Positions 41,890 to 51,154 of a stretch of DNA of 64,000 bases are shown here, piece by piece. Under the pieces are notes generated by a model. That model saw only the letters and a program-made list of their open reading frames with translations. It ran no database searches and was not told the origin of the DNA. The stretch comes from CAZAQV01 sp964487255 (GTDB lineage: Bacteria > Myxococcota_A > Polyangia > Polyangiales > CAZAQV01). Positions within the stretch are counted from its first letter, which is position 1. Each line of letters starts with the position of its first letter. The DNA lies in assembly GCA_964487255.1 (NCBI GenBank), contig CAZAQV010000020.1, positions 1 through 64,000 on the forward strand. The letters are read 5' to 3'. Position numbers and translations under genes: made by a program.

Positions 41890-43029
41890 GTGCGCAGCGC
41901 TCCAAAAGCATCGGCATTTCAGGTTGGGCCCATCGAGGTGTGGCCGCCGGTGGTGCTCGCGCCCATGGCGGGCGTGACAAACTATCCGTTTCGGCAGCTG
42001 TGTCGCCGCTTTGGCGCCGGGCTCTATGTCAGCGAGATGATCACCGCACGGCCGCTGGTGATGGGGATCGGCAAAACCGAGAAGCTCGCTGAGTTCGGCC
42101 CAGAAGAATCGCCTCGTTCGCTGCAGCTGTACGGCGTCGACCCCTACTACGTCGGCGAGGCCGTCAGGAAGCTTGTCGGCGAAGGCAAGGTCGACCACAT
42201 CGATATGAACTTCGGTTGTCCGGTCCGCAAAGTGACGCGCAAGGGAGGTGGTGCGGCGCTGCCGTTTAAACGCAAGCTCCTGCAAGGCATCGTGCGCGCT
42301 GCCGTGCAGAGCGCCGAGGACATTCCGGTCACCATCAAGTTTCGCAAAGGCATCGATGCCGAGCACCTCACCTATCTCGATTCGGGAAAAATCGGCGAGG
42401 ATGAAGGCTGCGCTGCGGTCGCGCTTCACGCTCGCACGGCCGCAGACCTCTACGACGGTCACGCCGACTGGGAATCGATTGCGAAGCTCAAAGATCACGT
42501 GACGTCGATTCCAGTGCTTGGCAACGGCGACATCTGGGAGGCCAGCGATGCGCTCGACATGATGGCGCAAACCGGTTGCGACGGTGTGGTGGTTGGGCGC
42601 GGTTGTTTGGGACGACCGTGGCTTTTCCGCGACCTCGCCGACGCATTCGAAGGACGGCCACTTCAAACCCCACCCTCCTTGGGCGAGATCGGCGCGATCA
42701 TGCTCGAGCACGCGCGGCTGCTAGCCAGCTGGTTCGGCGAGGAGTCGGGCCTGCGCACCTTCCGCAAACACGCAACGTGGTACACCAAAGGTTTCCGCGG
42801 CAGTGCCAATCTGCGCGCCCGGTTCATGCAAGCCAAGTCGCTCGAATCCTTTGAAGCGCTCGTTCGCGCGTTAGATCCGCACGAGCCCTTTCCGGAGCAC
42901 GCCCATCGCGTCCCGCGCGGAAAGTCGTCTGGACGACAGAAGGTCGCGCTGCCCACGGGCTACTTGCGCGACCCTGACGAGCTGCCTGCGCTTCCTGAAG
43001 AGGCGAGCGCATGGTCATCGGGTGGATGA
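41890..43029 (+). CDS. dus: tRNA-dihydrouridine synthase (DusB-like)
   Basis: 379 aa from GTG 41890. FMN-binding TIM barrel with APMAGVTNYPFRQLCRRFGAGLYVSEMI, the catalytic Cys in NFGCPVRKVTRKGGGAAL, HARTAADLYDGHADWESI and GNGDIWEASDALDMMAQTGCDGVVVGRG. A C-terminal helical RNA-binding domain (about 290-345) follows with FRKHATWYTKGFRGS. A further 30-residue tail is low-complexity. It reduces uridine in tRNA D-loops. The GTG start has no clear ribosome binding site. Confidence 0.95.
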   Translation: MRSAPKASAFQVGPIEVWPPVVLAPMAGVTNYPFRQLCRRFGAGLYVSEMITARPLVMGIGKTEKLAEFGPEESPRSLQLYGVDPYYVGEAVRKLVGEGKVDHIDMNFGCPVRKVTRKGGGAALPFKRKLLQGIVRAAVQSAEDIPVTIKFRKGIDAEHLTYLDSGKIGEDEGCAAVALHARTAADLYDGHADWESIAKLKDHVTSIPVLGNGDIWEASDALDMMAQTGCDGVVVGRGCLGRPWLFRDLADAFEGRPLQTPPSLGEIGAIMLEHARLLASWFGEESGLRTFRKHATWYTKGFRGSANLRARFMQAKSLESFEALVRALDPHEPFPEHAHRVPRGKSSGRQKVALPTGYLRDPDELPALPEEASAWSSGG

Positions 43030-43094
43030 CGAGCTGGTCATCCTTTTGAGACCGATGTGGGAACAAAACGGTCGCCGCAGTATCCTACTAGGCA

Positions 43095-43904
43095 GTGGGT
43101 TCAAGGTACTGGCTGACTTTGGTGGTTCTACAGCTCGGATGTGGCCGCGCCGACCAGGGCCCTCCCGTGCGGGTGCACATCGTCGAGGCGGAGCGAACCG
43201 AAGCGAGACCACCGGTCGAAATGCCACCCAACTACCCAGAAGCGACACCCAATCCGACCTGGTATTACCCACATCGGCTCGGCGAAAGCTACGAACTCGA
43301 TGCGATCGAACGGCTGATCGACGAGACGCAGCGCCCGTCGTGCGACGCCAGCGGACTGGTGCACTACCGCGGAACGACGATTCCCTTCGCCTCAGCCGCG
43401 CGCGTCCATCCGGCCTTCATCGAGCGCCTATCACGACTCGAAAACGTAATTGCGGAGATCGCAAGGGTTCACTTCGGGCGAGCGCCCGTGCAGCTCATGC
43501 ATCACGGCGCGTACAACTGCCGGTCGGCTCGTGGCAGGAGTTACCGCTTGAGCGAACATGCGCTGGGTAACGCCATCGATTTGACCGCTCTTCGGTTTCC
43601 CAGACTCCAACGTCGAGAGGCCGACCCGCGTTATCGGGAGCTGCCTCGTCATCTGCAAAGACCGTTTATCATCGACGTCGGCAGGCATTGGAAGCCAGGT
43701 AGTCCCCGTGAGACATTGCAATCCGAGTTTCTGCACGCGCTGCTCGAACGGCTCCGGCGCGAGCCCGATATCGTACGGGGTATTCTCGGCCCCCCGCACA
43801 AACGACATCGTCAGCATGTTCACTTGGACGCCGCGCCGTGGCGTTATTGCTACTTCCACTATGGCGATACCGAGTTCGTACCGCCCCCGCCGCAAGACCC
43901 ATAA
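43095..43904 (+). CDS. extensin-like (ExtC/LAS-fold) lipoprotein
   Basis: 269 aa from GTG 43095 (MGSRYWLTLVVLQLGC, lipobox Cys 16). Residues about 95-260 match the extensin-like C-terminal family: VHYRGTTIPF, HHGAYNCRSARG, RLSEHALGNAIDLTALRF and HRQHVHLD, where the SEHALGNAID His/Asp and the HVH His are LAS-type zinc ligands of peptidoglycan D,D- or L,D-peptidases. It probably trims or binds peptidoglycan. 65 bases separate it from dus. Confidence 0.85.
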   Translation: MGSRYWLTLVVLQLGCGRADQGPPVRVHIVEAERTEARPPVEMPPNYPEATPNPTWYYPHRLGESYELDAIERLIDETQRPSCDASGLVHYRGTTIPFASAARVHPAFIERLSRLENVIAEIARVHFGRAPVQLMHHGAYNCRSARGRSYRLSEHALGNAIDLTALRFPRLQRREADPRYRELPRHLQRPFIIDVGRHWKPGSPRETLQSEFLHALLERLRREPDIVRGILGPPHKRHRQHVHLDAAPWRYCYFHYGDTEFVPPPPQDP

Positions 43905-44037
43905 AATCACACCGAACAAGCAGTGTGCCGCCGCGATTTCACCCCTTGGGCTTCTTCCGTGCGCCCTGTGCGCGCCGCGTCATGGCAGGCACGGCCTGAC
44001 ACGACCGCTCAGCGCGGCTCGTGGTCGCCGCGCCCCC

Positions 44038-44093
44038 TGGCCTGGAACTTCAGCGGTTCCCCCGGCGCCTTGGCCTGGAACTTCAGCGGTTCC
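44038..44093. repeat. tandem 23-bp direct repeat in the intergenic region
   Basis: Two identical 23-base copies (44038-44060 and 44071-44093; each begins TGGCCTGGAACTTCAGCGGT) at 33-base spacing between the extensin-like gene and the toxin-like gene. All frames through it give only low-complexity translations. It looks like a small non-coding tandem duplication; the 263-base gap around it shows no gene. Confidence 0.7.
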
Positions 44094-44167
44094 TCCCCAG
44101 ACACAAAAAAGCGTCGGCAACTTGTATTCATTGGAGCTTTTTGCATAGCTAACCCACGGCACAGGGC

Positions 44168-46057
44168 TTGCTGCTGTTGTGTACGGTGATTTGTGAGCGC
44201 AAAACGATTGCCATTGGGCCAGGACGGCTTCGGCCTAGGGTGGCAGGCAGCACCACGGCGAACACGGCACTCGTAGCAATGGTGGCGGCCGCCAGCGCAG
44301 TCGCATTCTCGGAGTTCGGAGACGCCGGGAATGCGATGATCGGTGAACCAGTCAAGGCCGAACCAGCCACGGTGTCAGCGGATGGATTCGAGTCGGAGGC
44401 AGGTCTTCCGAGTTCGACGGTCGAACTGACGAATGTTGAGGCACCGGCGAGCGCAACGGTTACGGCCGTTACTACGGCCGGTGCCGGCGACACCTGGAAC
44501 GAAGACGCAGGCGGAGGGTTTGATTGGCTCGGGTTTGCGAAGACCGCATTCAAGTTCACACCGCTCGGCTGGGCGATTGATAACCCGAAGATTGCTGCAG
44601 CGATCGTACTGGGCATTGCGGCAGCAGTGGTGATTACGGTGACAGCGCCCTTCTCGGTATCGCTTATGGTTGGGATCGGAATCGCTGCGGCGTTCACAGT
44701 CGGGGCGCTGACCGCCATGGAGTATGGGGACTGCAAAGCCACTGGCCGTTGCGATAGTTGGGACGGAGTTAAAGAAGGTTGGTCAAACCTGACGTATCCG
44801 GTGCGCCACCCGAAAGAGGCGTGGGACGGACTGTACGAGACTCTGCTTGAGCCAGCGACCTCGACGATCATCAGCTGTAGTCTGATCGGTGCGTCGATAG
44901 CGGATGGGTCGTGCTCGGAGTCCGCGCGACGACTCGGTGAGAGTGTCAAGGGTGTGGCGCACGGCATGGTGGACCTTGTACTCGATGGACCACGCTGCAT
45001 TGGTGGCGACGAACGGGCGTGTATTGAGTTCGGCGGCGCACTGAGCACAGCGATGTTCGGCACGGGCGCGATGAACGCTGCTAACCGGGTCGGCGGCACC
45101 GCCCTCAAAGCCGGCCGCGCGGCCATCAAGTCAAAGCGATTCGCCGAACGAACCGAGTCTTACCTCAAAGCCGGCCGCGCGGCCATCAAGAGGGGACGCG
45201 CGAGCAACAAAGGACTCATCAAAGGCGGTGTCAAGCGTCCAAGAACGGGTGCGGGCGTTGAATCGATGTTGGCGCACGCGGAGCCTTTTGGCAGTTGGCT
45301 CGAAATTCCTGGTGGCGCGACGGCTGTCCGTTACCGCGGCATGACGACCGGAAAGTTTCTGCGAACTGGCAACATCGATCCCAGTCAGCTCCCCTACGAG
45401 GCCGCCCTTCGGAGGCCGGTCCCCGTATCGCAGATCAGCCTACCTTCGACGCTTGATGAAGCGGCTGGAGCTTCCCTAAAACGCGTGCATGATGTGGTTC
45501 TGGTAAGCAATGACTTCGCGGGCAGCAAAGGCGTCGTTCGCTTGGCTGAACTGTCCGATGGCAGACCTGTGGTGATCAAGACCAACCACCTCGGTCCAAC
45601 CAGGACTGCCGAGGAGTACGCGGCACACATGCTCCAAGAGGTACGCTCTGCGCAGCTGATTTCCGACCTTGGCATTGGCCCCCGGTTTCACGGTACGGCC
45701 GTCGATGCTGACGGTCACTTGGGACTGGTGATGGATGTCGTGCCGGGCGATTTCACCGGGCCAGTCGTGCGGCAGACGCTTGACGATTTTGATCAGATTG
45801 TATCTAGATTGCGGGCCGCTGACACCGGGCTACCACCGGACGACTTTCAAATGTATCGAACGCCTAGCGGCAGGCTGCAGGTGATCGACCCCAACGATCT
45901 TTCTCGTTTTGTTGGGGAGAAAATGCAACCTGGCAAGGTGGATCAGCAGCGTTTGAGCCTGCTCCGGGATGCTGACTCTGAAGTTGCCTCGCGCTATCTT
46001 GACGACCTCACCGCGCGTGATCCCGAAAGCGCCCGTTGGCTGCGAGATCACTTGTAG
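44168..46057 (+). CDS. polymorphic-toxin-like protein with protein-kinase-like C-terminal domain
   Basis: 629 aa from TTG 44168; the start is uncertain (ATG 44279 or a GTG in between also possible). An N-terminal hydrophobic stretch (ANTALVAMVAAASAVAF) could be a signal. Residues about 115-185 include a double membrane-like hairpin (AAAIVLGIAAAVVITVTAPF, VGIGIAAAFTVGAL). Residues about 195-320 (GVKEGWSNLTYPVRHPKEAWDGLYETLL, ARRLGESVKGVAHGMVDLVL, FGTGAMNAANRVGGTALKAGRAA) match the pretoxin regions found before effector domains of polymorphic toxins. Residues about 455-629 look kinase-like: VVIKTNHL (Lys 471), MLQEVRSAQLI (Glu 491), GPRFHG, DDFQMYRTPSGRLQVIDPNDL (Asp about 574 as the DFG equivalent). 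HRD is not recognisable. No immunity gene is evident downstream. Confidence 0.6.
   Translation: MLLLCTVICERKTIAIGPGRLRPRVAGSTTANTALVAMVAAASAVAFSEFGDAGNAMIGEPVKAEPATVSADGFESEAGLPSSTVELTNVEAPASATVTAVTTAGAGDTWNEDAGGGFDWLGFAKTAFKFTPLGWAIDNPKIAAAIVLGIAAAVVITVTAPFSVSLMVGIGIAAAFTVGALTAMEYGDCKATGRCDSWDGVKEGWSNLTYPVRHPKEAWDGLYETLLEPATSTIISCSLIGASIADGSCSESARRLGESVKGVAHGMVDLVLDGPRCIGGDERACIEFGGALSTAMFGTGAMNAANRVGGTALKAGRAAIKSKRFAERTESYLKAGRAAIKRGRASNKGLIKGGVKRPRTGAGVESMLAHAEPFGSWLEIPGGATAVRYRGMTTGKFLRTGNIDPSQLPYEAALRRPVPVSQISLPSTLDEAAGASLKRVHDVVLVSNDFAGSKGVVRLAELSDGRPVVIKTNHLGPTRTAEEYAAHMLQEVRSAQLISDLGIGPRFHGTAVDADGHLGLVMDVVPGDFTGPVVRQTLDDFDQIVSRLRAADTGLPPDDFQMYRTPSGRLQVIDPNDLSRFVGEKMQPGKVDQQRLSLLRDADSEVASRYLDDLTARDPESARWLRDHL
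45104..45190 (+). repeat. 27-bp direct repeat within the toxin-like gene
   Basis: Identical 27-base copies at 45104-45130 and 45164-45190, 60 bases apart in frame, each coding LKAGRAAIK. It marks a recent in-frame duplication of 20 codons just upstream of the effector domain. Confidence 0.9.
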
Positions 46058-46346
46058 ACCCCAAACCCAACCTGAGCTCGATGCGATCGAACAAACACTG
46101 GGAGCCTCGATCGCTCTCACGGTGTCTGCATTTGCCGGACACCATATCTACCAAGTGGCTACTTTTCTGCGTGTCAACGTGGTACACGAATTGCATCTCG
46201 ACAGACCATGGAACGCCTTACAAACCTGCGCTGCAAGGACTGTTGCGACCATGGCCCACCCCATAAAACCCAATCAATTCTGGAGCCCCAAAAAAACTCC
46301 GGGTGGAAGTTGATCACTTTTGGTATCCTGGGACACTGAAATAGAG
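46058..46346. other. intergenic region after the toxin-like gene
   Basis: 289 bases without a convincing gene. A frame at 45969-46313 is mostly shadow and lacks a ribosome binding site. An immunity gene of normal size does not fit. Confidence 0.5.
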
Positions 46347-47189
46347 ATGGCAGGCTTTCAATGGGTGATGCTTTTGGTTGTGTGCGGCGTATTTCTTGGG
46401 GGAGGCCCCCGCAGGGCAGCCGCCCACTCAGACGCGGACGATCGTATCCACCAGATCAGCCACGAAATTGAACGCAAACCGAGCGCGGAGCTTTACCTCA
46501 AACGCGCGCTGCTCTACCTCGAAGAGAGTGCTCACCAAAAAGCACGTCGTGATGTACAGCGCGCCCAACAGTACAAAAACGCGCCAACAACCAGTGTTCT
46601 TTGGATCCGTGCACGTATTGAACTGTCCGACGGCCGAGCCCGGCAATGTCTGGGCGTGCTCGATCAGCTCGCCAAAGTCAGCAAGCCACACGCTGCACAC
46701 GCAACCCTAAAGGCTCGGGCCCTGATGGCGCTGGCCAAGCCAAACGAGGCCGCGACCCAACTTACACAGGCCATCAAGCTCTCGCCGCGCCCGTCCGCGA
46801 ACCTGGTGCTCGAATACGCCAGCGCACTCGAAAAAGCCAACCGCCACCCCGAGGCGCTCAACGCGCTACAGGCAGGAGTGCGCGCCCAACCGCGGTCGAC
46901 GGCGTTGCGCACACGCCTGATCGAGGGGCTCGCGCGAAACGCGCGCCATCGCGAAGTTGAAGGGCACATCGAGCAACTTCCAACCTCGCTACAGCAAAGC
47001 CCTAAATACCGCCTCATGCTCGCAGATGCGCTTTATGCGGGACAAAAAAAAGGCAAGGCTTGCCAGCAGTACCAAGCCGCACTGCAGGCCATTTTGGACC
47101 TTCCCGCGAAACGACAGAATGCCCCTGCCTTCGCAGAACTCAAAACCCGCGCCACCGAACGCGCACGCCTCTGTAACTCGACCCCATAG
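46347..47189 (+). CDS. exported TPR-repeat protein
   Basis: 280 aa from ATG 46347; a TTG at 46320 would add nine residues ahead of the signal peptide. Signal peptide MAGFQWVMLLVVCGVFLGG then about seven degenerate tetratricopeptide helix pairs (for example SAELYLKRALLYLEESAHQKARRDVQRAQ, ATLKARALMALAKPNEAATQLTQAIKL, NLVLEYASALEKANRHPEALNAL). Likely a periplasmic protein-interaction scaffold. The stop is 6 bases before the phosphatase-like gene, so the two probably work together. Confidence 0.85.
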   Translation: MAGFQWVMLLVVCGVFLGGGPRRAAAHSDADDRIHQISHEIERKPSAELYLKRALLYLEESAHQKARRDVQRAQQYKNAPTTSVLWIRARIELSDGRARQCLGVLDQLAKVSKPHAAHATLKARALMALAKPNEAATQLTQAIKLSPRPSANLVLEYASALEKANRHPEALNALQAGVRAQPRSTALRTRLIEGLARNARHREVEGHIEQLPTSLQQSPKYRLMLADALYAGQKKGKACQQYQAALQAILDLPAKRQNAPAFAELKTRATERARLCNSTP

Positions 47190-47195
47190 TAGCCC

Positions 47196-48875
47196 ATGCA
47201 CCACAAAGCCTTTCTTCCGCTCGTCCTAACCACCTTCGTTTCTGTCCTGTCGCTCGGTTGTGGCGACGACGCGGGGCCAGCTGAACCAAGCGATAGCTCC
47301 GTCACGCGCGACTCCACCGTCACGCGCGATGGAAGCGTCATCCCCGATGGAAGCCTCCCGCCCGATGGGAGCCGCCCCGACGCTACGGCGATGGGCTGCG
47401 GAGACACGATGTGCTCCGGCGACGAAGACTGCACCTCTTGCGCCGCCGACTGCGGCCAGTGCCCGAATATCGACACATGTGGAAATTCTGCGTGTGACCC
47501 GAATGAGCATTGCGGCACATGTGAAGAGGACTGCAATGCCTGCGCGTCGCCGGCACCGACACTCGCTCGCGTGCCTTATCTGCAAATGGTGAGCGACACC
47601 CAAATCACCATCAAGTGGCGGACCGAATCTGATACCGACTCGGTCGTTGCCTACGGTAAAGAACAGGGCAAGCTTTTCGGTCGGGTGACCGTCAACGGAT
47701 CGACGCGCCGTCACGAAGTCAAGCTGACGGGACTCGACCCGAACTCGAAGTACTACTACGCCTATGGTAGCTCCGATGGCGCGCTTCACGGTGGAGACGC
47801 TGAGCACTACTTCCGGACTTCACCAACGGTGGGGACGAAGAAGACGACGCGCATTTGGATTATCGGAGATTCGGGCACTGGCAACGACGACCAGCTCGAA
47901 GTGTACAACCAGTACCGGACGCACACCGGCTCACGCGGCACCGACATCTGGCTTATGCTGGGCGACAACGCGTACGGTGACGGCACGGACTCGGAGTATC
48001 AAGACGCAGTCTTTGACGCGTACCCGGAGATGCTGCGAAACACACCACTTTTTGCCACCCTGGGTAACCACGACGATTGCCTCGACCGCACGTCGGAAGG
48101 CAACTGCACGGACCTGCCCGAGAGTCTCGACAACGTCGCGCCGTACTATGACATTTTCACACTGCCCGAGAACGGCGAATCCGGCGGTCTGAAGTCGAAC
48201 ACCGAGGCCTACTACTCGTTCGACTTCGGCGACGTGCACTTCGTATGTCTCAACTCGCAGACCCATGAAAACAGCACCGAGATGCAAGCTTGGCTGGAGG
48301 CCGACCTTCAGGCCAGCACCGCGTCGTGGATCATCGCGTTCTGGCACCACCCACCCTACACCAACGGCTCGCACAACTCCGACCGTGAGGGCTCGCTCGG
48401 TGACATGCGCACCAACTTCGTCGGTATTCTGGAAGACCACGGCGTCGACTTGGTCTTCACAGGACATAGCCACTCCTACGAGCGCACCGCATTGCTCAAC
48501 GGCTACTACGGCGAGTCAGACACCTTTGACGCTGAAACGCATGTCGTAGCGCTCAATGGTGACGGCACTATCTCCGATGGCGACCCGAATGGGGACGGCG
48601 CCTACAGCAAGTCCGGCGCCGAAGGCGCAGTGTACTCAGTGGTTGGAAGCTCAGGAAAAACCAGCAGCTCCGACTACCCGAACGATTACTGGACGTGTAA
48701 AGACGGGTTCAAAGCCAGCTGCGACAACGGGCCCATGTTGCCCGGCATGGTCGTCTACCTTGAGCACCTGGGCTCCGCAGTCGTTGACGTTGACCCCAAC
48801 GCAGGAACTGCGGACGTGATCTTCCTCGATGCCACTGACGGGAAAATCAGCGATCGCTACCGCATCGTCAAATAA
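47196..48875 (+). CDS. purple-acid-phosphatase-like metallophosphoesterase lipoprotein
   Basis: 559 aa from ATG 47196 with lipobox SLGC. A Ser/Asp-rich linker of repeats (VTRDSTVTRDGSVIPDGS) and two short Cys-rich blocks (CSGDEDCTSCAADCGQC, CDPNEHCGTCEEDCNAC) precede a fibronectin-III-like PAP N-domain (about 130-205: PYLQMVSDTQITIKWRT). The calcineurin-like catalytic domain (about 215-430) has all metal-ligand motifs: GDSGTG, LGDNAYGDG, TLGNHDDC, FWHHPPY and FTGHSHSYERT. It should hydrolyse phosphate esters outside the inner membrane. Paired with the upstream TPR gene. Confidence 0.92.
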   Translation: MHHKAFLPLVLTTFVSVLSLGCGDDAGPAEPSDSSVTRDSTVTRDGSVIPDGSLPPDGSRPDATAMGCGDTMCSGDEDCTSCAADCGQCPNIDTCGNSACDPNEHCGTCEEDCNACASPAPTLARVPYLQMVSDTQITIKWRTESDTDSVVAYGKEQGKLFGRVTVNGSTRRHEVKLTGLDPNSKYYYAYGSSDGALHGGDAEHYFRTSPTVGTKKTTRIWIIGDSGTGNDDQLEVYNQYRTHTGSRGTDIWLMLGDNAYGDGTDSEYQDAVFDAYPEMLRNTPLFATLGNHDDCLDRTSEGNCTDLPESLDNVAPYYDIFTLPENGESGGLKSNTEAYYSFDFGDVHFVCLNSQTHENSTEMQAWLEADLQASTASWIIAFWHHPPYTNGSHNSDREGSLGDMRTNFVGILEDHGVDLVFTGHSHSYERTALLNGYYGESDTFDAETHVVALNGDGTISDGDPNGDGAYSKSGAEGAVYSVVGSSGKTSSSDYPNDYWTCKDGFKASCDNGPMLPGMVVYLEHLGSAVVDVDPNAGTADVIFLDATDGKISDRYRIVK

Positions 48876-49053
48876 GTTCATCGTATGAGCTGCTGGCTGC
48901 ATGTGCGACCGCTGTCGCATGCGCTGGCGAGGCTTCACGTAGAAGCAGCGACGCCCAAGCCGACAGTGCCCATGACGCATCGCTCGAGGACAGCGCGTCG
49001 CAAGACACAAAGTTGTGCGCGAAGTCGTATCCGACCAGCTGGCCGTAGTCGCT

Positions 49054-49827
49054 TCATTCAGGAAACATTGATGACGGGCCGCGGACCTCAACAAAGTCTT
49101 CAACATTGCAGACCGACCGTAAGCAAGTCGGGTCGCCAGGAGCCCGCAACAGCCAATGCAGCTGCTGTGCGACCCCTTCATCGAGTTCGTGACCGATCAA
49201 GATTCCGTCTGCCGGAAGCGGCTCTGTATAAGCGATCGGTTCGATCTCGTCTCGCACGCCGCCGCGGATTTCCTCGAGGGCACGGCGAAAGTCGGTCATC
49301 GATTTTCCGTGCACGAAAATCGCCGTAATGTCGGCCTCGCGTGAGAGCACGCTCTGAATCGAGTCGGCGAATGAACTTGTAAATACTTGTTCGGCGAGAA
49401 TGGCATCAACGTCAACGCCCTGCTTCGCGAGCCAGCGCTTGGCCATGAGGTAACCCGACATGCTTTGCGGGTCGACCCAGGCCGCGCGCTTACCGCGCAG
49501 CATGGTCGGAGAGAGCTGCGAATCAGCCCGCGCCACGATCGCGGAACGTTGGTTATCGCCAAAAATCCGGGAGGAACGAAGGGCGTATCGGCAGATTCCG
49601 CGATAGCGCTCAAAAATCGCGGCGGGTGCCCACACCATCGCGACAGCCCGGCGCTCCAGGGTCTCCGAAATTTCGCTGTATGAAGCCGCGACGACGACCC
49701 GTACTGGCAAACCGAGCGCACGGCGAAGCCTTGGTTCAACGACCTCGGCCCGCGCGGCCGATTTCACCCGTCCTAAGCTCGGCGGGAGCTGGACGATCAA
49801 GTCTTTGGCCGGCTCGCCTGACACCAT
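49054..49827 (-). CDS. PhnD/SsuA-type periplasmic-binding-fold protein without signal peptide
   Basis: 257 aa. The fold of phosphonate/sulfonate-type binding proteins is visible: VVVAASYSEISETLERRAVAMVWAPAAIFERY, RGKRAAWVDPQSMSGYLMAKRWLAKQGVDVDAIL, VLSREADITAIFVHGKS, and a C-terminal ADGILIGHELD. It lacks a signal peptide, so it may act in the cytoplasm as a ligand sensor rather than in transport; no permease or ATPase is adjacent. It is followed downstream by nothing on its strand for several hundred bases. Confidence 0.8.
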   Translation of the reverse strand: MVSGEPAKDLIVQLPPSLGRVKSAARAEVVEPRLRRALGLPVRVVVAASYSEISETLERRAVAMVWAPAAIFERYRGICRYALRSSRIFGDNQRSAIVARADSQLSPTMLRGKRAAWVDPQSMSGYLMAKRWLAKQGVDVDAILAEQVFTSSFADSIQSVLSREADITAIFVHGKSMTDFRRALEEIRGGVRDEIEPIAYTEPLPADGILIGHELDEGVAQQLHWLLRAPGDPTCLRSVCNVEDFVEVRGPSSMFPE

Positions 49828-49878
49828 GAAAGGATGCGCGTGACGACCTACCTTGGCAAGCCTTAGCCAATCACTTCG

Positions 49879-50241
49879 CTAAGATGGTGCGCCCCGTTCG
49901 AGGAGTTCCGCCACATAACCACGAAGCGCCTTGGTTAGCGCCTCGGACATATCAACGAACTGAACACCACCAATGCCAGACCCCATTTTGTCGAGGTGCC
50001 GGATCACCGCTTTGGCCTCGTATTGTCCATAGCGGTCGAGGTCGACCATGACGTCGACTTCGTCAGACACCTTGGGCGTGCCGAGCGAGTTGAGGTCGAG
50101 CGCCATGCCGCTGATGGCGACATTGATGACACCAAGATGAATCTCTTGCCCCACCAACACGGTAGAGACCTTTGCGGGAAGCTCAGCGATGGGCTTCATG
50201 CGAACGGCCTTACGACGCTCTATCTGTTCTGCGGTTGCCAC
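49879..50241 (-). CDS. PilZ-domain protein
   Basis: 120 aa. A PilZ domain with the N-terminal Arg box (ERRKAVRMKP) and the second motif (VINVAISGMAL), where Asn replaces the usual Asp of D/NxSxxG. Single-domain PilZ proteins bind cyclic di-GMP and control motility, secretion or exopolysaccharide. Because the binding pattern is largely kept, ligand binding is plausible. Confidence 0.88.
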   Translation of the reverse strand: MATAEQIERRKAVRMKPIAELPAKVSTVLVGQEIHLGVINVAISGMALDLNSLGTPKVSDEVDVMVDLDRYGQYEAKAVIRHLDKMGSGIGGVQFVDMSEALTKALRGYVAELLERGAPS

Positions 50242-50504
50242 TTACTCCTAGTATCGCAAAAACGACAGAATTGTCTAAATCGAGTTTCACAAATGTGCTC
50301 CCGAACCCGCAATGCTACGCAGTGTAGTCAACAACAAGACACCCTGCTCCAGGCCGGCCAACGGTGGGTCATCCGAGACAATCTCGAGAAATCCAGCGCA
50401 ATGAATCAAGTAAGCTCTTTGCGCGCTCATGTTTATCCGCAAATCGCTAACGATTAGTCCACATTCGCTTTGCCACCCCCCCTACCATCAGCTAGGGAGC
50501 CGGC

Positions 50505-51149
50505 ATGAGAATGACAATCTTTACTCTTGTGTTTGGACTCGGACTGGTCATGCTGAACGCCTGTGGCGACGATCGCGGTAGCGGCAACCCGGTCGGTGAC
50601 TCGTCCATCCCTAGCGGTGATTCCGGGAAGACCCCGGGCTCCGACGCTTCGAAACCAGATGCGAGCGATTCGAATCCCGATGCCGCAGTATCGGGCGGCG
50701 TCGGCGATCGCATCTGTCCCACTTTGGCGCCGATGATCGCGAGCTGTGCCGGTCAGGCCTTTTCTGAAGCCGACTGCAAGGGGATCTACGATCAGGCCGT
50801 CACACGAGGCTGCAAGTCGAGCTATGTCGATGCTTTCGCGAGTTTCGTCACGGGTGGTGGAACCTTTCAGTGCACCGATATCGGCCTCGGCCAAGACCTC
50901 TATCCCGACAGTCAAGACGAGAATGTGATTATCGGGATGGTCTGCCCGCTCACATTGGCAGATAGCGATTGCCGGAGCATCTCATGCGAATTCGACCAAG
51001 ATTGTGGACAAGACAGCTGCAACGGCGCGACCAATGCTTGTTTCTCCCAGAGTGCGTCCTGCCCATCGCTGCCCTGCGAGTTCGATCAAGACTGTCCTTC
51101 AAATCAAGCCTGTAACAACGCAATCGACGTTTGCATTTTTCTTGAGTAA
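50505..51149 (+). CDS. Cys-rich surface lipoprotein of unknown function
   Basis: 214 aa from ATG 50505 (AGGGAG upstream). Signal peptide with lipobox LNAC (Cys 20) and a Ser/Asp/Pro-rich linker (about 25-65). A folded part with paired Cys (CPTLAPMIASCAGQAFSEADCKG) follows, ending in two EGF-like units, each CEFDQDC...C...C (SISCEFDQDCGQDSC, LPCEFDQDCPSNQAC). Comparable small lipoproteins are common in myxobacteria. It converges on the nucleotidyltransferase gene with 5 bases between the stops. Confidence 0.8.
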   Translation: MRMTIFTLVFGLGLVMLNACGDDRGSGNPVGDSSIPSGDSGKTPGSDASKPDASDSNPDAAVSGGVGDRICPTLAPMIASCAGQAFSEADCKGIYDQAVTRGCKSSYVDAFASFVTGGGTFQCTDIGLGQDLYPDSQDENVIIGMVCPLTLADSDCRSISCEFDQDCGQDSCNGATNACFSQSASCPSLPCEFDQDCPSNQACNNAIDVCIFLE

Positions 51150-51154
51150 TCTCG

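Noticed and set aside
43980..44162. 60-codon minus-strand frame with a repeated GTAEVPGQG motif
   Set aside because: It simply translates the 23-bp tandem repeat; no start signal and no domain.
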